The notes under the pieces were generated by a model that made no database searches, was not told the DNA's origin, and saw nothing but the letters and a program-made list of their open reading frames with translations. The translations under genes were made by a program, and so were the position numbers. Below are positions 21,023-31,800 of a stretch of DNA of 64,000 bases, one piece after another; positions within the stretch are counted from its first letter, which is position 1, and each line of letters opens with the position of its first letter. The stretch spans positions 1-64,000 of the forward strand of contig MCFL01000047.1 of assembly GCA_002102555.1 (NCBI GenBank). The letters run 5' to 3'. Origin of the DNA: Catenaria anguillulae PL171. Its lineage: Eukaryota; Blastocladiomycota; Blastocladiomycetes; Blastocladiales; Catenariaceae.

Positions 21023-22425
21023 TTACTGCTTCTTGACGAACTTGGCGAGTTTCGGGTCCTCGGCGTCGCCTACAAAGATGACGGTGAGCATGCCTTCATT
21101 AAGCGGCCGGGGCAGCTTGTCAGACGCCGACCTGTGCGAGTGGTCGTAAAAAATCGTGTGCGATTTGAGGACTTGGCCATGTGGCATGACAACATCGATA
21201 AGAGCGGAGAGGTTGCCAAGCGCCATCATGCGTTGGCCGACACCAGTTGAGCTTGTCAATTGAGCCGAGCCGGCCATACATGAGGCTGTCACAAAGGGCG
21301 CCACGGGGCGGCAGTTGAGGTTGGTGCGCTATTGGATGTTCACCGTTAACAATCAGTCAGTTGTGCTCACCGTGGAAGTGAATGCGATGGAAAAGACGTA
21401 CGTCCGCCACAAACCTATCCTTGTCGTAAAGAGCGACTTGGCGGATCCGGTTCAACAGCCGGCTGTTGTTGAGAGCCGCTGCCGCCGCGCCGCCCGCCTT
21501 GGCCTTACCCTTACCCTTGGCTGCCTTGGCCGCTTGCTCCGCCTCAGCTGCCGCGTTCAAGGCCTTGGCCTTGGCCAAGATGGAGCCGTGTGCAGCCTTG
21601 GTCATGTTGATGGCTGTCAACACGGGCTTGTTGCCAACTTGGCGCACAACCAAGCCGGTTTTGACCACGACCATGCCCTTGAAGCGTGCGTCAACTGACG
21701 AGCAATCATACTGGGCGAGCAGAGGCTTGGTGAAGTTGACGTGGATTGGAGCGAAGGGGTGGCGCATCACCTCCAAAGCAAATGACTGAGACACAGAGCG
21801 AGTGAGGAAAACACAACGCAGGAGCTCGAAATGACAGAATGGAACAATACCGTGATGTCAGAAACGGCCCAAGGGACCATGTCCGTGTTCAAGTCGCGGA
21901 CGCCAGTGAAGGCGCACACGCGAGGGTTGTCCATCGTTTCCTTGAACATGCGCTCGACGTCGGCAATCAGAGCAGCTTGGGCCTGCTCATCGAGCGGCTT
22001 GAGAAGGTGGGATTCTCGAATTGTATCAAGGTTTGTTTGGAACGCCTTACTTTGCTCTGTAACCGCGGCCATTTGCTCAATGCGCTGCGTCTGCACACGC
22101 GTCAGTTGGTCCTCCTTGTGAGATGCATAGTACCGTTGGTTGCGTAAGCACCGTGTTGTGGAGTCAGGTCCATCGTTTTGGACTTCGCGAGAGGTGGGCG
22201 ATGCACGAGCCAAGGAGGAGAGCGACAAAAGAGATCCAGCACCTCGCACACCACCGCGTGCAGGCCGCGGAAGACTGGAAGTGACGGGCGGAAATGGTTG
22301 GGGATAGGTGTTGAGTTATAGACCGGTGAAACGAGTGAGGAAGGACTCCGTTGATTCAATGATGCGAGATAATTCATGACCGTTTCGGCCGTCTTGGGCT
22401 TGTTTCCCTTTGTGTTTGATGGCAT
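21023..22425 (-). CDS. Unknown protein, three exons (plus possible fourth)
   Basis: I do not recognise this gene. Predicted exons on the minus strand are 22425-22252, 22114-21851 and 21785-21357 (288 residues), with introns 22115-22251 (GTGTGCGAGG..CACAAG) and 21786-21850 (GTATTGTTCC..TCTCAG). Both splices keep frame. The protein opens PSNTKGNKPKTAETVMNYLA, has a probable coiled coil (EDQLTRVQTQRIEQMAAVTE) in exon 2, and an Ala/Lys-rich linker (AAEAEQAAKAAKGKGKAKAG) before a basic end. A further open stretch, 21304-21023 (PFVTASCMAGSAQLTSSTG..KLAKFVKKQ), may be a fourth exon reached through the GTGAGC at about 21370, but the phase did not fit cleanly. Confidence 0.4.
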
Positions 22426-22556
22426 GGCGTTTTGGCAGAGGGAATGGTGGAAATGCTTTATGGATTATGTATTACATATCTTCATAATGAGGACTGTGTG
22501 AATTATGCTTTACCGTTGTTTTCATTATACTGCAATTCCTTGCAGTCAATCTACAG

Positions 22557-22792
22557 CATGTAGATTGGTAAGCTCTCTTATATTATGCTTTCGGCCGAAA
22601 CTTCACACAGGAGAGACCATTAGGCTCATGAGTGAGGGAAAAAAATTGGGAGTTTGGAGGTGGAAAGTTTTGGGTGACTGAGAAAAAGGCAACCGTACAC
22701 GTGCGCACACGGGTGCAGAAAAAAACTCAAGGAAAAACCACCTCTCTCCCGAAAAAACCTCACTCAAGCCATATTGTGGATCCTTGCTCTTT
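22557..22792 (+). repeat. DIRS left inverted repeat
   Basis: 236 bp, inverse of 36025-36260 with very few differences (for example TATTATGC here against GCATAACATA on the other side). It lies just inside the unique left end (22524-22556). Confidence 0.92.
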
Positions 22793-22881
22793 TTGCTTTC
22801 GGCCAAACCTCGCCTTTTGCTGTCACATCCAAGCAAAGTGTTGTTTATCTCTGAGCAAATTAGCATTCCCTCTGCCGCACC

Positions 22882-25800
22882 ATGGTCGCAAATAACCCGG
22901 TCCAGTCCGCCGCCACCCGCACCCCTGCCAGGAACACCAGAGCTGCTGCCACTTCGGCGCGGCCGCTGCGCCCGAAGGGGGGAAAGGCCGCGGCCAAGAC
23001 TCCGACCCCGGTCGCCGATCCTCCGGTCCCGTCGTGTTGAATACCATGGTTACCATAATAATAGCAGTGGGGAGATCCGAGGATCGCCCGGATCACCTAC
23101 AAAGTTAGTGTCTTGGGGAGTCGGATGATGGGAAGGGGGGTCGTCGTGGAGAGCCCGGGGGGCTCCCCCGGAGTGGTACATGTGGGGGGGGGCGACCTTA
23201 ATGCTGTGAGTCTGTTGGTCTATCGTGGGCTTGTCTGTCGTCTGTATTCCTCTCCGTTCCCATGTCTCCATGATCGAGCAGTTGACTGCTCAAGAAGGAG
23301 CATTGTGATCAGGCTTGATCATTATATATTGCGCAACACTCCCCCGCAGGCGGCGGGTAGAATCATGGTTGGCAGGAGATGTCAACGGACAGGAAGGGAT
23401 GGGGGCCACAGTGGGCAGGAATATGTATAAGGTCTATCAACAGTATGGTACAGTACAGGTAGGATAGATGCAATTAATTATGTACAGGTTTTGGTTGCAG
23501 TCCAAACATGGCCGTTGCCTTGGAGAGGGAATCGCGTGAGAATGGCTTGGTGAGCGCATCTGCGAGGTTATCCTCTGATGGAACAAACTTGAGGCGCACG
23601 TATTCGCGGGCACCGTGCTCGCGCAGGTATGCGATTCGCATGGCGACATGTCGGATTGGGCGCGATGTTGGCCCATCGCCCTGAGCCACAGAGATGACGC
23701 TCATGTTGTCCTCGTGGATGGTGATGGGTTCCTTGGTTGGGTGTGGGATGATTTCGTCCAGGAATTCAACGATCCATGTGCCCTCGCGTGTGGCCTCAGT
23801 CGCCGCATTGATCTCGGCCTCGGTTGTCGACGTGGCGACCCATGATTGCCATTTGCTGCTCCACGACACCGCAGTCCCACACATGCGGAAAACGTAACCC
23901 GTGGTTGAGCGCAGAGTCGCTGGGTCGTCACAAAACGACGCGTCCGTGAAGCCTTCAACCGTGGACCAGAATCCAGCTGAGTCCTCAAGCTTGGGAAAGA
24001 AGAGTCCAAGAGACGCAGTGGCCTTGAGGTAGGCGACAACCTGCAGCAGTTCGTCCCAATTTGCCGCAGTTGGTTGGGCGGCGTATCGAGCACAGAAACT
24101 GACGGCAAAGGAGATGTCGGGGCGCGAGCCAGTCGCAACAAAAAGAAGCATGCCCAGCAGCTTTTGGTATTGGCGGTGGGAGTCAGGGTCGAGGGGAGGT
24201 GACGGGGCACTTTGCTTTGCGCGTGGGGCAGCCGGTGTTGAGCGTGGGCTGGTCAGATGGCCAAATGCATCAATGATGGCAGTAATGTGCTTGGGTTGAC
24301 CGAGCCAGACACCCATGGGAGATTGGGAAATGGCGGCATTGAGGAATGAGTCCGCCTCACCCAGGTCCTTGATCTTGAGTACGGGCCTGCCGTTGTCTTC
24401 GAGTGCAGCGAGCTCTTCCTTGGCCTGCAGGATGACGAGCTCGTTTGTGCCCGTGATGAGCAGGTCATCAACATAGAAGGCGAGTACAACGATGGCCTCC
24501 TGCATGCGTCGGACCATGACACAGTCATGGGTTTTCAGGGGCGAGAAGTTGAGGCGGATGAGCTTGTCCCGCAAGTACAATGACCAGTTCCGACCCGCGT
24601 CCCGGAGGCCATACAGGGACTTGTTGAGCCGCAAAGCATGGTCGGGCGGTATAACGACGCCAGGCGGCGGGCGCATGAGGACACGCTGCGAGAGAAACGC
24701 GTGCAAGTACGCGTTGGACACGTCCATTGCATGGATGCTCCACCCGTGTGCGCCGGCAATTGCAAGGATGATGCGTACAACACCCATGTTGGGCGTAGCC
24801 GAGTACGTGGACAGCCCAGAGCTTGGCTGCTGGTCACCACGCGCAACCAATCGGGCCTTGAACTTTGTTAAGATGCCGTCCGGGCCGCTCTTCAGGTCGT
24901 ACACCCATTTGCTGCCAATTAGGCGGTCGCCCGGCTGCACCTTCTCGATCCGCCAGGTGCCGTTCGTGTCATGCGCCTCAAGTTCTTGGAGCTCGGCAAC
25001 CTGCCAGTGCGGGTCATGCGCCGACTTGCGGGCAGCAATGTACGTCTTTGGAATTGGTATGGAGGATGCAGGCACGGCGGGCACAGTGATGAGGGCGAGG
25101 TCGCCGGTCGCCTTTTGGAGTCGTGCCGCAATGAGCCGGCGTGAGCGGCGACGCGGTGGCTCAGGCACTTGACGGTGCGGGCCAGCAGGGTCGTGGTCGG
25201 TGTTGGTGTCGGGGTGTAAATGGCGGGGTTGATCCAAGCTGGGCGAAGGGTCAGGCACGGCCCGCTCCCCCACGCCGACAACAGCAGGTAGGTCGACCTC
25301 GTCCGTGTCGCTGTCCGCAGCATCAACCGTGAGCAGGTCGGGCTGGTAGTCCATGTCGCTCGGGTCATCCGCCGCAGCGGCATCCACGCCACCCGGCAAG
25401 AGGCAGTCACGGATCGCATCACAGTACGCGGGAGATGGGCCAGCCATAATCCGTGGCACAACATCAAAGTCGCGGACGTCAGCAGCGCGGTGTGCCGAGC
25501 ATTTGCCTGTCGATTCGTCAAAGAGGAGCAGCTCCCGGCATGTCTCATCAACGTATCCCACGAATACGCAGCGGGATGACACGGGCATGAACTTGTGTCG
25601 CGAGTCGTCCGGGCCGCGTGCTGGGAACGCGGGTGCCCCGAACACATGGAGGCGGGTTGGTGATTGCACGCGGAAGAACGCCTTGAACGGGGTGCCACCA
25701 TCCAGGGCTGTCGACGGCGTATGGGCCCGGCTGACCAGCGCATACCGCGCAGCGTGCGCCCACAGTGTAACCGCCACCTCAGGCTCGACCGTTGCCTCAA

Positions 25801-28800
25801 GGTGTAGGAGCAGGGCGCGGACGCGCTCGGCGATCCAGCGCATGAGGCGCTCCACCCTGCCTGCAGACTCGTGGTGGCCCGGCGTGGTTGTAGTGCGGGC
25901 AATGTGGCGGGCACCAATCCACCGGTCGAAGCTCTTGTTCATGAACTCGGTGCCGCGGTCATGGTGGATGGCGGCGACCGACTGCGCGGCCTGCCGCTCC
26001 AGGCGGGCGACAAGCTGGGTGAATGCATGAAACACAGTCTTCTCCTCCTTGTTCGGGATTGGCACGGCCCAAGAGCAGTCAGAGAAATCGTCGATGACCA
26101 CAAGCAAGTGGTGGGCCATGCCGAGCCCCGGGCGCCCAACAATGTTGAGATCCAGGAAGAGCCGCTGCAGCGGCCTAGTCGAGCGCGGGAACGGGGAGGG
26201 CTGGACGGATCGGACGCTTGTGGACTTGGCGAGTGGGCAGGTTGCACAAGAATAAGGCGATGGCCGGAAGCCCCGGACCTTGCAGGCAAGCGCGAGGCGG
26301 GCGCCACAGACGTGTCCAAGCGAAGTGTGGACGTGGGCAGTCATGTCCGCGCGAGACGACGATCCAACGAGGGCTGACGAGGCACTGAGGAGGGCCTGGC
26401 CAATAGGGTGCCCACCAACCATGACAGCATCAGCCAGCTCCGACCAGTCAACATCGGCTCCCCAGGCCTCAGACGCATACTCGGTGGACCAGTCCTCTGC
26501 CGCGTCGGATCGCGCACCTGCGTACAACGCGAAATGGCCCGTGTCGCATTGTGGCGCCGAGGCAGGCGGTGGAGTGTCAGCAGCGGGCGGGGCACCAGAG
26601 ACGGTTGCCTTGACAAAGCTCAAACCTGACTTGCGCTCAAGAGCTATGGTGGCGATTGAGGAGCGTGCGCACGACGTGCACTCGAAGAACGTGCGGCCAG
26701 CGCCATCCACCATGGGTGTCGGTCGGCACAAAGGCGGGTGCACTTCCATGTGCTGGACGCCGAGGCAGGTGCGGAAGTGGATGGTCCGGTCCGATGATGT
26801 GAGGTGGGCCGTTGAGAGCAGCCGCAGGGCGAGATCGGGTACAAGTAAGGCATTCGAGAGGGTAACTGAGACTTGGCGGTCGGAGAGCATGACGTCGACC
26901 GGGATATCGCCAATGTGAGATGCGTATACGACCGATCCATTACCTAGGTGGACCGGATGGGGGGCACGCAGTGGCACCAAGGTGGTGAAGTCGTCGGGGA
27001 ATGGCGACATGTGGCGAGTAGCGCCAGAGTCGGCGGCAAAATGCTTCGTTCGGTGGAAAAGGGCCTTGTCCAGCAGGTTGTTACCCTCAGCACGATCGGT
27101 CGCGTCGCCCAGATCCGCAACAAGGGCGCAGTCATGGGCAGGGGTATTGCAAAGGTCGGGAGCACAATCGGGAATCATGGTATGGTTCGTGGGCTCGGCC
27201 AGCAAGTCGGTGGGTGTAGTATGGGCAAGCGCCGCATCGCCAGCGAGTCATGCGCGCGGCGGGGCACCGCGCGCACCGTTGTTGCGATGTTGCGCAGACG
27301 GGTCGTATTGCCTCCGCAATCCAGGTTCCACCACTGCGAGATATTGTGCATGGTCCAAGTCGCAAACGCCGGCATCGTGGCGGCGCCATCCGCATCGTGT
27401 GCAGTCCTTTCAGGCATACCGCTGGCACCTGTCCAGGGAACGGTTTGGGCAGGATTGGGTGAGACAGTGCACACAACGGTCTGGGAACAGTTCGCGGCGT
27501 TGGCCGAGCGTCATAACAAGCCACGGGCGGCCACCCACGCGTGCACTGCCGCCATGGGGCACATGGTGGGGGGCTGCGGGCGCTGCCGGGGCGGCAGCCG
27601 GCGCGGCCGGGGCGGCAGCCGGCGCGGCAGCCGGCGCGGCCGGGAATGGCACAGCCCGCACGGTTGACGAGGGCGGCGTCATGCTGGCGCCGCTGGCGGG
27701 AGTGGCCCAGTTGTGGCTGCGCCATTGGGCAAGGACCGTGTCCGGGTCGCACTCATCAATGAGCTCCACGTAGATTGAGAGGATGTCTTGGAAACCGGAA
27801 ATCAAACGATTGGTCCACGACCGGCGCAGACGGCGGCCAAATTCCGGGTTGAGGAAGGACAAGTTGGATGCTAGGGTGGGGACGATGCGTGCGAGGTCAT
27901 CCTCTGGGAGTGAAGCAGCTGTGCCAAGCCTCCGTGCAGCCCGCAAGTGTTCCATCCGCGCGCCGAACTCCATCAGGTAATCGAACGGACTAGGGAAGTC
28001 GGCGGGTCGCGTGTTGATGACATGGTCCATGGCCTGGACGGCAATCGAGTGCTTGTACTTGCGGGTAATCGCTTGGAGATATTCCCAGAGCATGCGCACC
28101 GTCGTGATCCGAGCCCGGGTTGCTGCGTCCAGCTTGAGTGAGTTGAACAACGACACGAGGACGGCCCGCTCAACCTCGCGGTACTGGACCTGCGCAGGGG
28201 AGGCGCCAGGGATGGCGCGGGACAGCCACGCGGCATGGTCATGCGTAAGCAGCAAGTGGAGCTGCATGGGCTCAAGGCGGTCGAGGACGCTGCGTTCCCA
28301 TTTGTCCCAGAGGAACCCGTTGGTGCACGCCATCGAAATGTCGTCATACGTGAACTTCTCAATCTCACCCACCGAGAGCCAGGATGCGCGGATGGCCGAG
28401 GCGGCAAACAAGCTGGCATAAGGATCCATCTGCGGAGGTGTCAGGGATGGCGCGAGGGGGTGCGGTTGGGGTCGATGGGGGCCCGATGCCACCTGTGGTG
28501 TGGTGGCAGCTGCCGCAAGCTCTGTGGCCACCAACTGCGGTTCCGGGGCCACCAACTGCTCGGTAGTGGTCGGCAGTGCGTGCTCGTGTGTCCCAGCTTC
28601 CTCGAGCGCCGCCAGTTGCGCGCGCAAGTCCGCTGTGCGCCTCTTGTGGTCGTCAAGGCGGCGACGCTTGGCAGCCAGTGCCGGGTTGGCGCGGCGGAGG
28701 TCCTGGATCTGCTTGAGGAGACGTGCTCCCTCTTGCTCTTCCTCGGCAATGGCGTCATCAAAGAGTTGCGACTGCTCCTCGTCACTGTCAAGTTCGGTCT

Positions 28801-31800
28801 TGTGCTCGTCTTCGGTCATGTCTGCAACTGTGTGCGTCTCGTCATCAAAGCGGCGCTTGGACGGGATAGTCAATGTGGTGGGGGCAACCAAACCCAAGTC
28901 GGTGTTGCCAAGGTGTTCTGTAGCAGTAATGGTGTGATGTGAGCGGGATGCGGCCAAAGGCTTTGCAGTCAAAGCTCCCGTACCTTGAACGGCAGGTTGC
29001 TGTTCCGAGCCACCGTCGGCGGGGTCGTGCTGGTCAGCACGGGCGAGGGGACCATGCTTGAAGACAGGGGCGGCAGCTAGGTGTGTGAAGGTGGGCAGGA
29101 GCAACCTGGTGGTGAGTATTCCAGCGATCAAGTGTGGTAGCCAAGTGGTTTTGGCACAGTGGTAACACTCCCGCCTTGCAAGGCAAAGGTCATGGGTTCA
29201 AACCCCACCCAAGTCGCTTGGTCCTCTCAAGACAAGCATCGCATGTCCCTCTGTGGCCATGCCTATGTCAAAGCACAAGACTTTCCAAGTTACTTCTGTC
29301 CTCCATCAAGTGATTGTGTTGTGTGGTGGTGTACTTGAATGTCATATATGTGCAATTGTCTGAGGTTAAATTTTTAAAAAAAAATCAAGTGTGGTAGTGT
29401 GGGGTGAGTGGAGGGGCGGACCTTCGGAGGCGGCACGCTCGGTCATGGTGAGCTTGAAGCGGATGGGCCTTGCCCTTGGAAGGTTGGTCTCGCCCATGGG
29501 CTGTTGGCCTTGGCCGTTGGCGGTAAGCGCATTCAGTTGCGCGTGTGCGGGCAGCGGGAGAGCCGTGATGGCTCGGGCAATAGTGGCATCAACGTGTGCG
29601 GGCATGCGGCGGGCAATGGCGCAGTTGGCCACATCCCAGACGTCAGCAGCCTGCGGGCGATCGAAGATTCCTTGCCACTTGCGGAGGAGCTCATTGTCCG
29701 GGTTCTCGCCCGAGAAGTCATGTTGCTCGGCCATATGCTTGTTGATCCAGGCGGTAGCTTCGCCAATGTTGAAGACAGTCTGCGGGTAATGGTCATAGTG
29801 TCCGTGCTCGATGCGGACCGAAGTGGTCTCATGGAGGGGCGATCCGTCGTTGGTCGCCTGGGTGGTGTAGTCAAAGAGTTGGAAGGCGATCAGGGCGAGC
29901 GCGCGGTCGTTCGGGGTCGTGGTTGGGATGCCTTGTGCTTTCGCCCAAGTCGACGGGTCCTCGGTCCAGATTTCGTCGATCTCGGGGTGTGTGTAGTACG
30001 TGAGTGCCAGGTGGGGCATGTTGATGGCCTTCGTGTAGGCATCGAGCAGGGCCTTTGGCGTGATGCCAGCGATGGTGGACATGACGAGTTGGGTGTGGGG
30101 TTGGGTGTGCGTTGTCACGGACGGGCAAGTGTACGGTTGAGCAGATCAAGCGTATGTGCAGGTATAGATGCAGGTGGAAGCGTGCATGGATTGCGTTGCA
30201 AGCGGGGGTGGTTACACATGCCAGGTTCCATCCACACCCTGTGCATGCCCACGTGTGTCGCCCCACTTGAAAAGAACTGCAATGTTTGCATTTTCACGCG
30301 TTGCCATGGGCAAGTCAGAGGCCTTGACGTCGTGCCATCACGTGGTGTGATCGCTGATGATCATCGACTCTTCCGGCAAGGGCTGAATGGGTCACTTCTC
30401 CATGTATTTGTCAGTGTGTGCATGTAGGGTAAGCCGCGTGATGGGCATTTGTGACAGTGGAAGTGTGGGTCCAGCACTTGCGGCAGCCAATGGGCATTTA
30501 TGGACAGGAGGAATGAGAGCGCGAGTCCAGCACTTGCGGCAGCCAATGGGCATTTATGGACAGGAAGAATGGGAGTGTGGGTCCAGCACTTGCGGCAGCC
30601 AATGGGCATTTATGGACAGGGAGGGGCTGCAGTTCATATGGTAACCAAGGATCCACTTGTAGGCAGGGTTGGCCACCAAGCATGAGACTCTTAATCTGTT
30701 GAATACCATGGTTACCATAATAATAGCAGTGGGGAGATCCGAGGATCGCCTCGGATCACCTACAAAGTTAGTGTCTTGGGGAGTCGGATGATGGGAAGGG
30801 GGGTCGTCGTGGAGAGCCCGGGGGGCTCCCCCGGAGTGGTACATGTGGGGGGGGGGGCGACCTTAATGCTGTGAGTCTGTTGGTCTATCGTGGGCTTGTC
30901 TGTCGTCTGTATTCCTCTCCGTTCCCATGTCTCCATGATCGAGCAGTCGACTGCTCAAGAAGGAGCATTGTGATCAGGCTTGATCATTATATATTGCGCA
31001 ACACGTCGCCCACGGCTTCCCAGCCCACGCCCGACCTGGACCCGGTGCTCAATCCGTCCTCGGCCACTGTGCTCGGTCCGCCCTCTGGCCAACCGCCCGC
31101 CTTTCCGCCGTCCACGGACCCGCAGATTGCCGCATGGGACGCCGTTCTCGGCACCGTCGCCCCGCAGCCCACGGCGCAGCAGCTTCCTGCCGACGCCCAC
31201 GACGTCGCGCTCGGCGCCCCCGACGGTCCGCCCACCCCGAGTGACTCCTTCCCGGTGCAGTACGACTCGTCGTCGTCCGACGGTGACGACTGCACGACCG
31301 AGGAGGGCGAGTCGGGCTCCGAGTCGGACCGTGATGACGGGCCTGTCGCCGACCGCCCGACGGCCGCCATGCCCCACGACGACTACCGCGACGGGGCCGC
31401 CGCCTACCACGACGACGCTGCCTTGGTCGACCACCTTTTGGGCGGCCACCTCGTCGGTGAGGCCGACCCAACCACCCTCGACGATGACTTTGGCGCCGAC
31501 CCGGCCCTGCAGGCCGTTGCCACCTCGCACGCTTGGTCCGTTGTCCGCGGGCCCTCGAGTGGTGCCGTTGCTGGTGTTCTCCGCCTCGCCCGTGGTTCCG
31601 TCTCGGTGCCGGCTGACTTCGCGCTCACCGGCGACAGCCTCCGTGCCCTGGAGGAGCAGGCCCCGCGCTTTGCGAACCTTCAGGTGCCCCGCCTCAACCC
31701 GCACCTGGCTTTCAAGCTGGATCCTCGCGCTTGGGCAAACCTCCGCGGCACCGACCAGGCGCTGTACAACGCGTCGGCAGCTCACGCCCGCACGTTGGCA

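Larger units (their letters stand above)
23035..31003 (-). mobile_element. Ty1/copia LTR retrotransposon inserted in DIRS gag
   Basis: A 7969-bp element on the minus strand, flanked by CGTCG at 23030-23034 and 31004-31008. The LTRs differ at only about three places (one C/T, one short indel, a G-run length), so the insertion is young. Order from the 5' end (right): LTR, primer-binding site, repeat-containing leader, extra ORF, a SINE, gag, zinc knuckle, pol (protease, integrase, reverse transcriptase, RNase H), purine tract, LTR. The protease-integrase-RT order marks Ty1/copia. Confidence 0.95.

Noticed and set aside
24492-26918. Plus-strand frames over copia pol
   Set aside because: Shadows of the minus-strand pol, without domains.
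27200-27420. Intron in copia that would remove both TGAs
   Set aside because: A GTATGC donor exists near 27417, but no good acceptor is present and splicing would delete the zinc knuckle.
30441-30625. CRISPR-like array
   Set aside because: Head-to-tail 56-bp repeats without spacers in a eukaryotic retroelement leader.
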